Assembly: GCA_963702305.1 (NCBI GenBank)
Contig: CAVPBX010000012.1
Span: forward strand, 124,001-188,000
Source of the DNA: PALSA-693 sp963702305
Lineage (GTDB): Bacteria > Actinomycetota > Acidimicrobiia > Acidimicrobiales > Palsa-688
DNA: 64,000 bases
Direction: 5' to 3'
The position numbers and the translations under genes were made by a program. Under the pieces are notes generated by a model. That model made no database searches. It was not told the origin of the DNA and worked only from the letters and a program-made list of their open reading frames with translations. Positions 35,809 through 45,147 of the stretch are shown piece by piece (positions within the stretch are counted from its first letter, which is position 1; every line of letters begins with the position of its first letter).

Positions 35809-36236
35809 GACCGGGCGGCCATGATGGTCCTCTGCCCCTCTCGGTGGCCCGGGAGCGGGTGAACGAAGCCCGGGTGGCCCGGTTGGGCACGGTGACAAGC
35901 AACGGCCGGCCCCATCTGGTCCCCTGCTGCTTCGTGCTGGCTGACGAGGTCGCCTACACCGCAGTGGACGCCAAGCCGAAGTCCACCCTGGCCCTGCGCC
36001 GGATCGGCAACATCGTGGCCCGCGGCGCCGCCTGCCTGCTGGTCGACCACTACGACGAGGACTGGTCAGCTCTGTGGTGGGTCCGGCTGGACGGGACCGG
36101 CCGGATCGTCGACTCCCGGGCCGAGTCGGAGCAGGCCAAGGGCGCCCTGGTGGCCAAGTACCCCCAATACCAGCAGGTGGCCATCCCCGGCCCGGTCATC
36201 GCCCTGGATATCGAACGTTGGCGGTTTTGGCCGTGA
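35805..36236 (+). CDS. PPOX-class F420-dependent family protein (TIGR03668-like)
   Basis: A pyridoxine 5'-phosphate oxidase-like split-barrel protein. Key segments are ARVARLGTVTSNGRPHLVPC, DAKPKSTLALRRIGNI and DWSALWWVRLDGTGRIVD, matching the F420-binding TIGR03668 group. A TTG at 35805 overlaps the upstream stop and gives 143 residues; a GTG at 35844 gives a start nearer the family norm. It follows the cNMP-reductase gene with no gap, suggesting joint transcription. Confidence 0.85.
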   Translation: MRPGGHDGPLPLSVARERVNEARVARLGTVTSNGRPHLVPCCFVLADEVAYTAVDAKPKSTLALRRIGNIVARGAACLLVDHYDEDWSALWWVRLDGTGRIVDSRAESEQAKGALVAKYPQYQQVAIPGPVIALDIERWRFWP

Positions 36237-36302
36237 CCGGACCTCGGGACAGCCGGACCTCGGTATAACTTGAGTCGAGCCGTCCCAACGCAAGGAGCGC
36301 CA

Positions 36303-36608
36303 GTGCCCGTAGTGGTCGCAACCATCACCCCGAATCCCGGCCAGATGGAGGCGGTGGAGTCGGTCCTCAAGGAGCTCGTCGCGGCGGTGCACGAGGAGGA
36401 CGGCTGCGACCTCTACGCGCTCCACCGGGGGGAGGATTGTTTGGTGTTCGTCGAGAAGTGGCGGGATTCGGAGGCGCTCGCCGCGCACCGGTCCAACCAG
36501 GGTCGCGCCGACCTGACCGCGAAGCTGGCGGGCCTGCTGTCGGGAGGGTCCGACGTCCAGGTGCTCGATGCCATTCCTGCGGGTGACCTGACGAAGGGCG
36601 TGGTCTGA
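36303..36608 (+). CDS. Antibiotic biosynthesis monooxygenase (quinol monooxygenase-like)
   Basis: A 101-residue ABM-fold protein. VVVATITPNPGQMEAVESVL, then VHEEDGCDLYALHRGED and EKWRDSEALAAHRSN, follow the YgiN-type pattern of cofactor-free quinol monooxygenases. The GTG at 36303 has AAGGAG six bases upstream. The next small gene begins two bases after its stop, so they form a unit. Confidence 0.87.
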   Translation: MPVVVATITPNPGQMEAVESVLKELVAAVHEEDGCDLYALHRGEDCLVFVEKWRDSEALAAHRSNQGRADLTAKLAGLLSGGSDVQVLDAIPAGDLTKGVV

Positions 36609-36609
36609 G

Positions 36610-36834
36610 ATGGCCCCGACCGACGGAGGACAGTGGCGCCCGGCGAAGGGGGCCGATGTGCAACCGGGTGACCGCATCCGCACCGCGGACGGCACCGAAC
36701 TGCTCGTCTCCCGGGTCGAGCCGGCGTTCTTCGGGCGCGAGAACATGGTTGCGTTCATCGAAGACACCCCCGAGCGGTGGTTCAAGCGCCCCATGACGGT
36801 CGACGCCGACGTGGAGATTCACGTCCCGGGCTGA
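36610..36834 (+). CDS. Conserved small hypothetical protein
   Basis: A 74-residue protein coupled to the monooxygenase gene. It contains GDRIRTADGTELLVSRVEPA and FIEDTPERWFKRPM, suggesting a small beta-barrel such as an SH3-like or KOW-like fold. No function is claimed. Confidence 0.7.
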   Translation: MAPTDGGQWRPAKGADVQPGDRIRTADGTELLVSRVEPAFFGRENMVAFIEDTPERWFKRPMTVDADVEIHVPG

Positions 36835-36893
36835 GCCTGCACCGCTGAGCCCTCACCGCTGAGCCCTCACCATCGGCGCCGAGCCGGCGCGTC

Positions 36894-38154
36894 CTACGCC
36901 AGCGGTTCGGCGTCGAGGCGACCGTGGAGGTAGTCGTCGTAGGCGCTCAGGTCGAGCAGACCGTGTCCCGAGTAGTTGAAGAGGATGACCCGCTCGACGC
37001 CCTCCTCCTTGGCTTGGAGGGCCTCGTCGATCACGGCCCGGATGGCGTGGCTGGTCTCCGGCGCCGGGATGGTGCCCTCGGTCCGGGCGAACTGCACGGC
37101 CGCCTCGAACACCTTGCTCTGTGGGTACGCCACCGCCTCCATGCGGCCCGCCTTGACCAAATTGGAAATGATCGGCGCATCCCCGTGGTAGCGCAACCCG
37201 CCGGCATGGATGGACGGCGGAACGAACTCGTGCCCAAGCGTGTACATGGGCAGCAGCGGGGTCAGACCCGCGGTGTCGCCGAAGTCGTAATCGAAGCGCC
37301 CGGCGGTGAGGGTGGGGCACGACGCCGGCTCCACGGCGAGCAGTCTGACCGTCGCCTCGGGGACGAACGGCAGGCTGATCCCGCCCAGGTTCGATCCTCC
37401 GCCGCAGCAGCCAACGATGACGTCGGGCAACGTCTCGCCGGCCGCCGCGAGCTGGTCCTTGGCTTCGAGGCCGATGACCGTCTGGTGCAGCAGCACGTGG
37501 TTGAGAACCGATCCGAGGGAATAGTGACTGTCGTCCCGGCCCGCGGCGTCACGTACTGCGTCGCTGATCGCGCTGCCGAGCGAGCCGGGGTGGTCGGGCT
37601 CGTCGACCGGCGACGCCACCACGGAGCCACCCCACGTCTCCATCATGACCCGGCGGTACGGCTTCTGCTCGAACGACGCCGCGGACCATGTACACCTTGC
37701 ACTCCAGACCGAACAGGGCGGACGCAAAGCTGAGCGCGCTCCCCCACTGGCCGGCACCTGTCTCAGTGGTCAGCCGCTCGATCCCCTCGGCCTTGTTATA
37801 AAAGGCCTGGGGGACGGCGGTGTTGGGCTTGTGCGACCCGGCCGGCGACACCGACTCGTCCTTGTAGTAGATCCGGGCCGGCGTCCCCAGCGCCCGTTCC
37901 AGCCGCCCGGCTCGCACCAGCGGCGTCGGGCGCCATAGCCGCAGCACGTCCAGGACCTCGCCGGGAATGTCGATCCACGGGGCCGCGCTGACCTCTTGGG
38001 CGATGATGGCCATCGGAAAGAGGGGCGCCAGGTCGTCCGGTCCCACCGGCTCCTTGGTCCCCGGGTGCAGGGGAGGATCAAGCGGCGTGGGCAGGTGGGG
38101 CGCCACGTTGAACCAGGCCTGCGGGATCTGATCGCTGCTCAGGTGCCAACGCAA
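36894..38154 (-). CDS. trpB: TrpB2-type tryptophan synthase beta-like enzyme, frameshifted
   Basis: A PLP enzyme. The N-terminal half has LRLWRPTPLVRAGRLERALG, the PLP Lys in SPAGSHKPNTAVPQAF, and TTETGAGQWGSALSFASALF. The C-terminal half has the phosphate loop VIVGCCGGGSNLGGISLPF and ILFNYSGHGLLDLSAYDDY. HKPNT rather than HKINN and the N-terminal extension fit the TrpB2 group, which may work without TrpA and reuse free indole. The halves are in different frames; one extra base near 37685-37695 explains it, giving 419 residues. The TTG at 38154 has AGGAGG six bases upstream. Confidence 0.87.
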
Positions 38155-38311
38155 GTTCGCCCTCCTGTTCGCGGCCGTCCCCGACTCAGGAACGGCGTCC
38201 TTGGGTGGCGTGAGCATCGCGCAACTCGCGGCTTCCTGCGCCGCCGTCATCCGCCAGCCTGGGGCACGGTCCACCGTGCCCGTCCAGCCTGGGGCGTGGT
38301 AAGCAGGCAGC

Positions 38312-39235
38312 ATGGAAACCCGCCCCATCGGTTCCTTGAGCGTGACGGTCGTCGGCTTGGGAACGAACAACTTCGGATTCGGGATGGCCGCGGAAGCGGT
38401 GCCACCCGTCGTCGATGCCGCCCTGCAGGCCGGCCTCAACTTCTTCGACACATCGGACTCGTACGGTGCCAGCGAGGAGCGGCTGGGCCAGGCGCTGGAT
38501 GGGCGCCGGGACGAAGTGCTCATCGCCACCAAATTCGGCAGCCCGGTCATCGGCGAGCCGGGCACCGGAGGCGCCCGTCCGGAGTACATCCGAAAAGCGG
38601 CCGACGCCAGCCTGGCCCGCCTGCGCACCGACCATATCGACCTGTACCAGATCCACCGCCCCGATCCCGAAACCCCCATCGCCGACACCCTCGGGGCGCT
38701 CAGCGAACTGGTGGCGGCGGGCAAGGTCCGCGAGATCGGATGCTCCAATTTCTCCGCCGCTCAACTGCGCGAAGCCCATGCCGCGGCCGGGGACGGTCCC
38801 CGGTTTGTCAGCGTGCAAAACCACTACAACCTGCTCAACCGGGCCGACGAGGCCGAGGTGCTCCCCGTCTGCGAGGAGCTCGGCATCGCCTACCTCCCGT
38901 ATTTTCCACTCGCCAGCGGCGTCCTCACCGGTAAGTACGCGCGCGGCGAGAAGCCGCCCGCCGGCACCCGCCTCGACCGCTGGGGTGAGCGGGCGGCGGG
39001 CGTCCTCAACGAAGCGACCTTCGACCGAGTCGACGCCCTCTCCGCCTGGGCCCAGCAACACGGGCACAGCCTGCTCGAACTGGCCTTCGCCTGGCTGCTC
39101 GGCCGGCCGGTGGTGGCCTCGGTCATCGCCGGAGCCACCACACCCCAACAGGTCGCGGCGAATGCGGCGGCGGGCCAGTGGCAGCTGTCCGCCGACGAGG
39201 TCGCCGAAGTCGACGCCATCGCGGCCGGTACCTGA
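38312..39235 (+). CDS. Aldo/keto reductase
   Basis: A 307-residue NADPH-dependent reductase. LNFFDTSDSYGASEERLG carries the catalytic Asp and Tyr, IATKFGSP the Lys, IDLYQIHRPDPETPIADTLG the His, and the end VASVIAGATTPQQVAANAAA binds NADP phosphate. It is divergent from the TrpB2 gene with 157 bp between starts. Substrate unknown. Confidence 0.92.
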   Translation: METRPIGSLSVTVVGLGTNNFGFGMAAEAVPPVVDAALQAGLNFFDTSDSYGASEERLGQALDGRRDEVLIATKFGSPVIGEPGTGGARPEYIRKAADASLARLRTDHIDLYQIHRPDPETPIADTLGALSELVAAGKVREIGCSNFSAAQLREAHAAAGDGPRFVSVQNHYNLLNRADEAEVLPVCEELGIAYLPYFPLASGVLTGKYARGEKPPAGTRLDRWGERAAGVLNEATFDRVDALSAWAQQHGHSLLELAFAWLLGRPVVASVIAGATTPQQVAANAAAGQWQLSADEVAEVDAIAAGT

Positions 39236-39265
39236 CCTGACCGACCGGTCCCGGCCCGCGAGCAG

Positions 39266-39637
39266 CTAGGGGCCCGACGCGTCGAGCTTCGCCACCGCGC
39301 CCTTGGGGGCAACGCGCCGAAAGGCGTCTTCGCACAGGGCGGCGACCTCGTCCCAGTCGACATCACCGTCCAGGCGGACCCCCAGCCAGCCCCGCCCTCC
39401 CACATAGGGCGGTCGGAAGAACCGGGCGGGGTCGGCCGTCAGCAGCGCCTCCTGGGCGCCGTCGGGGGCTGCGCACCACAGGTGCGGAAACTGGTGGTCG
39501 TGATGGCCCTCGGGCCACAGCATCACGAACTGCTTGCGCACGTAGAACGCCGGCGCCCCGTGACTCAATCGCTCGGTCACTTCCGGTAGCGCCAGGCAGA
39601 TCTCCCGCACTCGCTCGGTCACGCGGGCTCGGGCCAC
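39266..39637 (-). CDS. MmcQ/YjbR family protein
   Basis: A 123-residue YjbR-type protein with VREICLALPEVTERLSHGAP, FVMLWPEGHHDHQFPHLWC and GGRGWLGVRLDGDVDWDEVA. This is the second of three in the window and it belongs to a different subgroup from the one at 22899. It begins at GTG 39637. Function unknown. Confidence 0.85.
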   Translation of the reverse strand: MARARVTERVREICLALPEVTERLSHGAPAFYVRKQFVMLWPEGHHDHQFPHLWCAAPDGAQEALLTADPARFFRPPYVGGRGWLGVRLDGDVDWDEVAALCEDAFRRVAPKGAVAKLDASGP

Positions 39638-39691
39638 CGACCAGGAGCGTAACGCTCGGGGGCGACACCGGCGAGCCGGACCGCCCCCCGG

Positions 39692-40732
39692 TCAGCGGCT
39701 CATCGATGCGTTCAGGACGCTGTTGAGCACGCTGAACTGCTCGAGACACTGGCCGCTGCCGATGACCACTGACTGCAGCGGGTTGGCGGCGACCAGCAGG
39801 GTCATCCCCGTCTCGGCGGCCAGGCGGGCATCGAGCCCGTGCAACAGGGCGCCGCCGCCCGTGAGGACGATGCCCTGCACCATGATGTCGGCGGCCAACT
39901 CCGGAGGGGTCTGATCCAGGGTGGCCTTGACGGCGTCGATGATGGCCGAAACCGGCTCCTCGATGGCATCGCGGATCTCCTCGGTGGTGGTGACGACCGT
40001 CCGGGGTAGGCCGGTGACGAGGTCCCGACCGCGGATTTCGGCGTCCAACTCGGTTTCGAGGGGGCAGGCCGAGCCGAACAGGACCTTGATCTCTTCCGCG
40101 GTGCGCTCGCCGATGGCCAGGCTGTGCTCCTTCTTGATGAACTGGATGATGGCTTCGTCCATTTCGTCGCCGCCGATGCGCACCGACTGGCTGGTCACCA
40201 CTCCCCCCAAAGAGATGACGGCGACGTCGGTCGTGCCACCGCCGATGTCCACGACCATGTTCCCGGTCGGCTCGTGGACCGGCAGGCCGGCGCCGATGGC
40301 GGCCGCCATGGGCTCTTCGATGATGAACGCCGGTTTGCGCGCGCCCGCCGACTCGGCGACCTCCTGCACGGCCCGCTGCTCCACCCCAGTGGTCCCCGAT
40401 GGGACGCAAATGACCATGCGGGATCTCCCCAGCCGCCGCCCACCGTTGACCCGACGGATGAAATACGCCAGCATCTTCTCGCACAGGTCGAAATCGGCGA
40501 TCACACCGTCGCGCAGTGGACGGACCACGTGAATGTGGCTCGGCGTTCGACCGATCATGCGCTTGGCCACGCCACCGACGGCCAAAACCCGTTTGTCCCT
40601 GGTGTTCATCGCGACCACCGACGGTTCGTCGAGCACGATGCCATCGCCCCGCACGTACACCAGCGTGTTGGCCGTGCCGAGATCGACGGCCATGTCCCGG
40701 CCGAAGGCGCCGGTGAAGCGGTTGCCGGACAC
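39692..40732 (-). CDS. mreB: MreB-type cell-shape actin homologue
   Basis: A 346-residue bacterial actin that polymerises under the membrane and guides wall synthesis. Nucleotide-binding motifs are MAVDLGTANTLVYVRGDG (phosphate 1), NMVVDIGGGTTDVAVISLGG (phosphate 2) and GIVLTGGGALLHGLDARLA (adenosine). The length is that of MreB/Mbl. mreC and mreD are not adjacent; the neighbours are YjbR and TetR genes. A lone mreB in an actinobacterial-looking genome argues for a lineage that keeps this protein. The start is GTG 40732. Confidence 0.93.
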   Translation of the reverse strand: MSGNRFTGAFGRDMAVDLGTANTLVYVRGDGIVLDEPSVVAMNTRDKRVLAVGGVAKRMIGRTPSHIHVVRPLRDGVIADFDLCEKMLAYFIRRVNGGRRLGRSRMVICVPSGTTGVEQRAVQEVAESAGARKPAFIIEEPMAAAIGAGLPVHEPTGNMVVDIGGGTTDVAVISLGGVVTSQSVRIGGDEMDEAIIQFIKKEHSLAIGERTAEEIKVLFGSACPLETELDAEIRGRDLVTGLPRTVVTTTEEIRDAIEEPVSAIIDAVKATLDQTPPELAADIMVQGIVLTGGGALLHGLDARLAAETGMTLLVAANPLQSVVIGSGQCLEQFSVLNSVLNASMSR

Positions 40733-40863
40733 GAGCTTGGCCTTCCGTGAGAAGTTCGGAGGTGAGCCTTGTCGGGGTCTGACCGCCCAGAGCCAGTGAT
40801 ATGCCGGTCTCTGGCCGTCCAGGCTAACGCGCCGTCAGCCTCCGCCACCATCGGGCTGGTCGG

Positions 40864-41475
40864 TTAGCCCGGGGCGCGGAGGCCGCGGAGCAAGCGTTTG
40901 AGGGCCTGCCCGGCCTGGTGGTGGGCTCGGCGGCGGTCCGCGGCATTGGCGATGTAGAGCGCGGCTTCGTCGACCGCGGCGAGGAGCATGTGGGCGAGGG
41001 GTGCGGTCGGTTGCTTCGGGATGACGTGTTGAACGACCGCGGCGTCGAGCATGGCGGAGATGGCGCCCAGCCCGTATTCGGCCTCGAGACTGCGCCACTG
41101 GTCCCAGCCGAGCACGGCGGGGCCGTCGATGAGCAGTACCTGTTGCACGTCCCGGTTGCCCGCGGAAGCATCGAGGAACTGCTCCAACCCGGCGGTCAGG
41201 AGGTCGAGGGCATCGTCGTGCGGGTTGACGACCGTGGCCGCGGCCAGGTCCGTCTGCACCTGATCGAACACGGCTCGAAAGAGATCCTGCTTGTCGGAGA
41301 AGTGGTGGTACAGGGCCCCCCGGGTGCCCACCCCGGCCCGGGCCACGATCTCCTCGGTGCCGGTCGCGAAGTATCCCTTGCTGACAAACAGCTCGCGGGC
41401 GGCGCCGATCAGGGCGGCCTTCGTCGCTTGGCCTCGCGGCGATCGCTCGGGAACCGGCTCGACGGGCCTTGACAT
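40864..41475 (-). CDS. TetR family transcriptional regulator
   Basis: A 203-residue regulator. The N-terminal HTH is standard: ATKAALIGAARELFVSKGYF, then VGTRGALYHHFSDKQDLFRA. The C-terminal ligand-binding half is hydrophobic and variable. It is divergent from an epoxide hydrolase-like gene, and two palindromic sites lie between, one covering its own start codon, so it probably represses both itself and its neighbour. Confidence 0.9.
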   Translation of the reverse strand: MSRPVEPVPERSPRGQATKAALIGAARELFVSKGYFATGTEEIVARAGVGTRGALYHHFSDKQDLFRAVFDQVQTDLAAATVVNPHDDALDLLTAGLEQFLDASAGNRDVQQVLLIDGPAVLGWDQWRSLEAEYGLGAISAMLDAAVVQHVIPKQPTAPLAHMLLAAVDEAALYIANAADRRRAHHQAGQALKRLLRGLRAPG

Positions 41476-41513
41476 ACAGTCTGTAGGTTAGTAGAACATA
41501 CAACCTGTAGGTT
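41472..41513. promoter_or_regulatory. Twin TetR operators
   Basis: Two 18-bp boxes, ACATACAGTCTGTAGGTT (41472-41489) and ACATACAACCTGTAGGTT (41496-41513), match at 16 positions and start 24 bp apart. Each contains a palindrome: TACAGTCTGTA and AACCTGTAGGTT. They span the gap between the divergent genes. Confidence 0.7.
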
Positions 41514-41535
41514 CTGTCCATGGGAGGAACGCCAA

Positions 41536-41934
41536 ATGTCAACCGCCGCCGATGTGGTCCGGAACTTCTGTGCCGCGATCGACCGGAAGGATCTCGGGAC
41601 CGCCGAATCCCTCCTCGACGAACAGGTCGTGTACCACAACATCGGGATGGAGCCGGCCGTGGGCCGCGACGCCACCGTCGCCGCCCTCAAGTTCCAGTTC
41701 GACATGTTCGACCCGATTACGTTTCGGATCCGCAACCTGGCGGCTGACGGCGACACCGTGCTCACCGAGCGGGTGGACGAGATCACGGCCAACGGCGTCA
41801 CCGCGCCCGTACCGGTCATGGGCACGTTCGAGGTGCGGGCGGGTCGGATCGTCGGCTGGCGGGACTACTTCGACCTGGCGCTCACCAGCAAGCTGATGGC
41901 CGGCGAGGACACGGCGGCGCTGGTCCCTCGGTAG
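41536..41934 (+). CDS. Limonene-1,2-epoxide hydrolase-like / SnoaL-fold protein
   Basis: A 132-residue cone-shaped alpha+beta barrel. The sequence TAADVVRNFCAAIDRKDLGT, EQVVYHNIGMEPAVGRDA and ITANGVTAPVPVMGTFEVRA is typical of the limonene epoxide hydrolase group, with Asp and Arg residues in GRIVGWRDYFDL that fit the Asp-Arg-Asp centre. Such enzymes open small epoxides. The divergent TetR gene likely controls it; the downstream DHA2 exporter could be in the same response. Confidence 0.87.
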   Translation: MSTAADVVRNFCAAIDRKDLGTAESLLDEQVVYHNIGMEPAVGRDATVAALKFQFDMFDPITFRIRNLAADGDTVLTERVDEITANGVTAPVPVMGTFEVRAGRIVGWRDYFDLALTSKLMAGEDTAALVPR

Positions 41935-41997
41935 CACTCCGCCGCGGTCCCAGCCGTCGTCGCCCGCCTCGTTGAGCAAATCGAATTCTCGATTACT

Positions 41998-43590
41998 GTG
42001 ACCACCGTGAGCGACGACGTCCTGCCGAGCTCCTCGGGGGTCGCCGCCGCTCAACCTGACGAGCCGGCCGGGAGCCCCTGGGGCACCCTGCTCACCGTGG
42101 CCCTGGGCGTCGTCATGGTGGGCCTCGACGGCACGGTCGTCTCCATCGCCAACCCCGCCATCGGGCGCAGCCTGCACGCGTCCCTCGCCGACCTGCAGTG
42201 GATCACGAACGCCTACCTGCTGGCGCTCGCCGTGGCGCTGATACCGGGCGGCAAGCTGGGCGACCGGTACGGGCGGCGGCGGGTGTTCCTCATCGGCGTG
42301 GTCGGCTTCACCCTGACCTCCGTGGGCGTCGCCGTGGTCGGTTCGGTGTCCGGGGTGATCGGGATGCGAGCCCTGCAAGGCACGTTCGGCGCGCTGCTGT
42401 TGCCCAACACCATCGCCCTCTTGCGGGCGGCCTTCCCGCCCGAAGAGCTCAATCGGGCGGTGGGCATCTGGAGCGCCAGCTCGGCCGGGGCCATCGCGGG
42501 GGCGCCGGTGCTCGGGGGCCTGCTCGTACAGCACGTGTCGTGGCAGAGCGTCTTCTTCCTCAACGTGCCGATCGGCATCGTCACCGTGGTCTGCGGTCTC
42601 ACCGTGGTCCCCGAGAGCCGCGAGTCGCTGCGCCAGCGGTTTGACTTTCCTGGCCTGCTCCTCCTGGGCACGGCGGTGTTCTGCCTGGTGTTCGGGGTGA
42701 TTCATTCGGAGATCTGGGGTTGGACCGATCCGCGCACCCTGGGGTTTCTGGTGGGCTCGGTCGTCCTGACCGCGGTGTTCATCGTGGTCGAGCAGCGGAC
42801 CGCCGCGCCCTTGATGCCGATGCATCTCTTCGCGGAGCGGTCGATCAGCCTCGGGGTGATCACCCTGTTGCTCAACTTCTTCGCCCTCTATGGCGTGCTG
42901 TTCTTCGTTAGCCTCTACTTCCAGAACGTACAGCGTCTCAACGCCGTAGACGCGGGGTTGCGCCTGTTGCCGCTGATCGGCGTGTTCGCCCTGACATCGC
43001 CCTACGCCGGGCGCATCACCACCCGCTTCGGGGCCCGCCTGCCGATCACCGGCGGCCTGGCCCTGACCACTGTGGCCCTACTCGGGCTGGTCGGGATCCA
43101 CGAGAGCTCGTCGTACCTGGCGCTCGTCCCAAGCCTCGTCGGCATCGGGGTGGGCGTCGCCCTGGTGGTCGTCGCCTCCACGGAGGCCATCGTGGCCAGT
43201 GCGCCGGTGGACGAGGCCGGTCTGGCCGGCGGCCTCCAAGGCATCGCCTCCCAACTCGGCGGGGTGCTCGGCTCGTCGATCCTCGGGTCCATCCTGGCCG
43301 CCAAAGTGCAGAGCGTGCTTCCGGGCGATCTGGCCGGTCAGGGGATTCCCGCCGCGGTAGCCGCCGGCGTGTCCGCTCAGCGGGAGGTGGTGGATCAGGG
43401 GTCGGTCCCCTCGGTGGGGGGCGCCTATTGGCACGACGCGGTGACCACCGTGAGTCATCACGCCTTCCTCTCCGGCCTGCGATTGGCAATGGTGGTGGGC
43501 GCGGCCGCCACGCTCGTCGGCACGCTGTGCGGACCGTTCGTACGGGCCTCGATCGGTGACGCCGACTCCACCGGCGTCATCCACTTCTAG
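41998..43590 (+). CDS. MFS transporter, DHA2 type
   Basis: A 530-residue exporter with 14 membrane segments. It shows GVVMVGLDGTVVSIANPAIG and GGKLGDRYGRRRVFLIG, and a motif C-like stretch SAGAIAGAPVLGGLLV. It starts at GTG 41998, or possibly at another GTG nine bases later. It lies 63 bp after the epoxide hydrolase-like gene. Substrate unknown. Confidence 0.92.
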   Translation: MTTVSDDVLPSSSGVAAAQPDEPAGSPWGTLLTVALGVVMVGLDGTVVSIANPAIGRSLHASLADLQWITNAYLLALAVALIPGGKLGDRYGRRRVFLIGVVGFTLTSVGVAVVGSVSGVIGMRALQGTFGALLLPNTIALLRAAFPPEELNRAVGIWSASSAGAIAGAPVLGGLLVQHVSWQSVFFLNVPIGIVTVVCGLTVVPESRESLRQRFDFPGLLLLGTAVFCLVFGVIHSEIWGWTDPRTLGFLVGSVVLTAVFIVVEQRTAAPLMPMHLFAERSISLGVITLLLNFFALYGVLFFVSLYFQNVQRLNAVDAGLRLLPLIGVFALTSPYAGRITTRFGARLPITGGLALTTVALLGLVGIHESSSYLALVPSLVGIGVGVALVVVASTEAIVASAPVDEAGLAGGLQGIASQLGGVLGSSILGSILAAKVQSVLPGDLAGQGIPAAVAAGVSAQREVVDQGSVPSVGGAYWHDAVTTVSHHAFLSGLRLAMVVGAAATLVGTLCGPFVRASIGDADSTGVIHF

Positions 43591-43612
43591 CCGGGCGGCG
43601 AGGCTCGAGGTG

Positions 43613-44651
43613 GTGAAGGTCCTGGTTATGGCCCCGCACCTCGGGTCCGATCTCAGCTACGTGACGGACATCGATCCGACGGTCGAAGTCCTCGATGGCA
43701 ACACCGCCCTCGGTGCCGAGGTCGTCGAGCAGGGCCTGCGCCACGGACCGCTGCCCGCCGCCGCGCCGTCGAGAACCGAGCGGGACCGTCTCCTGGCCGA
43801 GGCGGACGTCCTGTTGCTGGGCTATCCCGTTCCACCCCGGCTGGTCGACCGGGCGCCATCGCTTCGGTGGGCACATCACACCCAGGCGGGCGTCTCCAAC
43901 CTGCTCCGGTCCGATCTCTGGACCTCGTCGGTCCCCCTGACGTCCAGCCGCGGCGCGGTCGGGACCGTCGCCATCGCCGAATACGTCATGGCCGGCGTCT
44001 TTTTCTTCGCCCGGGGCCTGGATGCCGCCACCCACGCCGGGGGCGGCGGATCCTTCGACCGCGACGCCTACCAGATGACCTCAGTGGCGGGGGCGACGAT
44101 GGGCATCGTGGGTCTGGGCGGAATCGGCCAGGAGGTCGCCCGGCTGGCCCGAGCGGTCGGGATGCGGGTGGTGGCGACCCGGCGGTCCCTCACCGCGCCG
44201 CAAGCCGACACCGACGGCGCCGATGTGGTCCTGCCGGCGCCGCAGCTGCCCGAGTTGGCCGCCCAGAGCGATTACGTGGTGATCTGCTCCCAACTGACCG
44301 AGGAAACCCGAGGGCTGATCGATCGGCAGGTGTTCACGGCCATGAAGCCGGGATCGGTGCTGATCAACATCGCCCGCGGCGAGGAGGTCGATGAAGATGC
44401 GCTCCTCGGGGCAGTCCGATCCGGGCCGGCTCCGGGGCGCGTTGCTCGACGTCTATGACGGCGAGCTGGCCGGCGACCCGCCCCGGCCTGAGCTCCTCGC
44501 CACTCCCGGCATCGTGCTGACCCCCCACATCTCCACCTCAGGCGACGCGGCCGGGGCCGAGCCGGTCAGGCGGCTCTTCGGCGACAACCTGCGCAGATTC
44601 ATCCACGGCGAGCCGTTGCTCAATCTCGTCGACCGGGCGCGGGGCTACTAG
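43613..44651 (+). CDS. D-isomer 2-hydroxyacid dehydrogenase family protein, frameshifted
   Basis: The first part has the NAD-binding GATMGIVGLGGIGQEVARLA, the catalytic Arg region YVVICSQLTEETRGLIDRQV and VLINIARGEEVDEDALLGAV with the Glu. The remainder, RLRGALLDVYDGE and VLTPHISTSGDAAG with the catalytic His, lies in another frame. One extra C around 44425-44432 restores a 345-residue enzyme. Such enzymes reduce 2-keto acids with NAD(P)H. Adjacent GTGs at 43610 and 43613 are possible starts. Its stop shares CTAG with the stop of the converging DUF3291 gene. Confidence 0.85.
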
Positions 44652-45130
44652 GCCGGGCAGGTATCGCGCTCGCTGCCGAGTTGGGCCGCGTCGCTGTCGG
44701 GCTCGAACCGCTGGCGGAAATTGAACGCCGTCGGGGTGGGCCCGTGGGCTCGCAGGTGCACCAGCCGCGCCACGGCGTCGTCGACGGTGGGGATGGCGCC
44801 TTCCGGGATCCACCACAGGCACAGGATCGCCTCCGTCGGCACCTCGAAAAATTCACGCCGGCGGCGGAGGAAGTCCACGTGACCGGACCGGTAGGTGAAT
44901 TCGGCCAGGGCCTCGATCGACTCCCAGACCGTGAGATTGACCAACTCCAGGTCGTCGCCAAAAGGTTTGATGCCGGTGGCGTTGCCGCTGTCGTCCTGCA
45001 ACCGCCACACATAGCCGGGGCTGGCCTCCGCCGCGGCGTTGATCCGATCCAGGTTGTCGCGGAAATCGTCGATGATGGGGTCGTCCATGGGAGCTCGCAG
45101 GCGACCGACGTTGAGCTGGGCCAGGTGCAT
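44648..45130 (-). CDS. DUF3291 domain-containing protein
   Basis: A 160-residue protein of the DUF3291 family. MHLAQLNVGRLRAPMDDP, then ASPGYVWRLQDDSGNATG, VNLTVWESIEALAEFTYRSG and CLWWIPEGAIPTVDDAVARL are the usual blocks, related in fold to dimeric alpha-beta barrel proteins. Function unknown. It ends on a stop that overlaps the dehydrogenase gene and is followed upstream by the VOC gene on the same strand. Confidence 0.87.
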   Translation of the reverse strand: MHLAQLNVGRLRAPMDDPIIDDFRDNLDRINAAAEASPGYVWRLQDDSGNATGIKPFGDDLELVNLTVWESIEALAEFTYRSGHVDFLRRRREFFEVPTEAILCLWWIPEGAIPTVDDAVARLVHLRAHGPTPTAFNFRQRFEPDSDAAQLGSERDTCPA

Positions 45131-45147
45131 GGCCTCATTCTGCCCGC

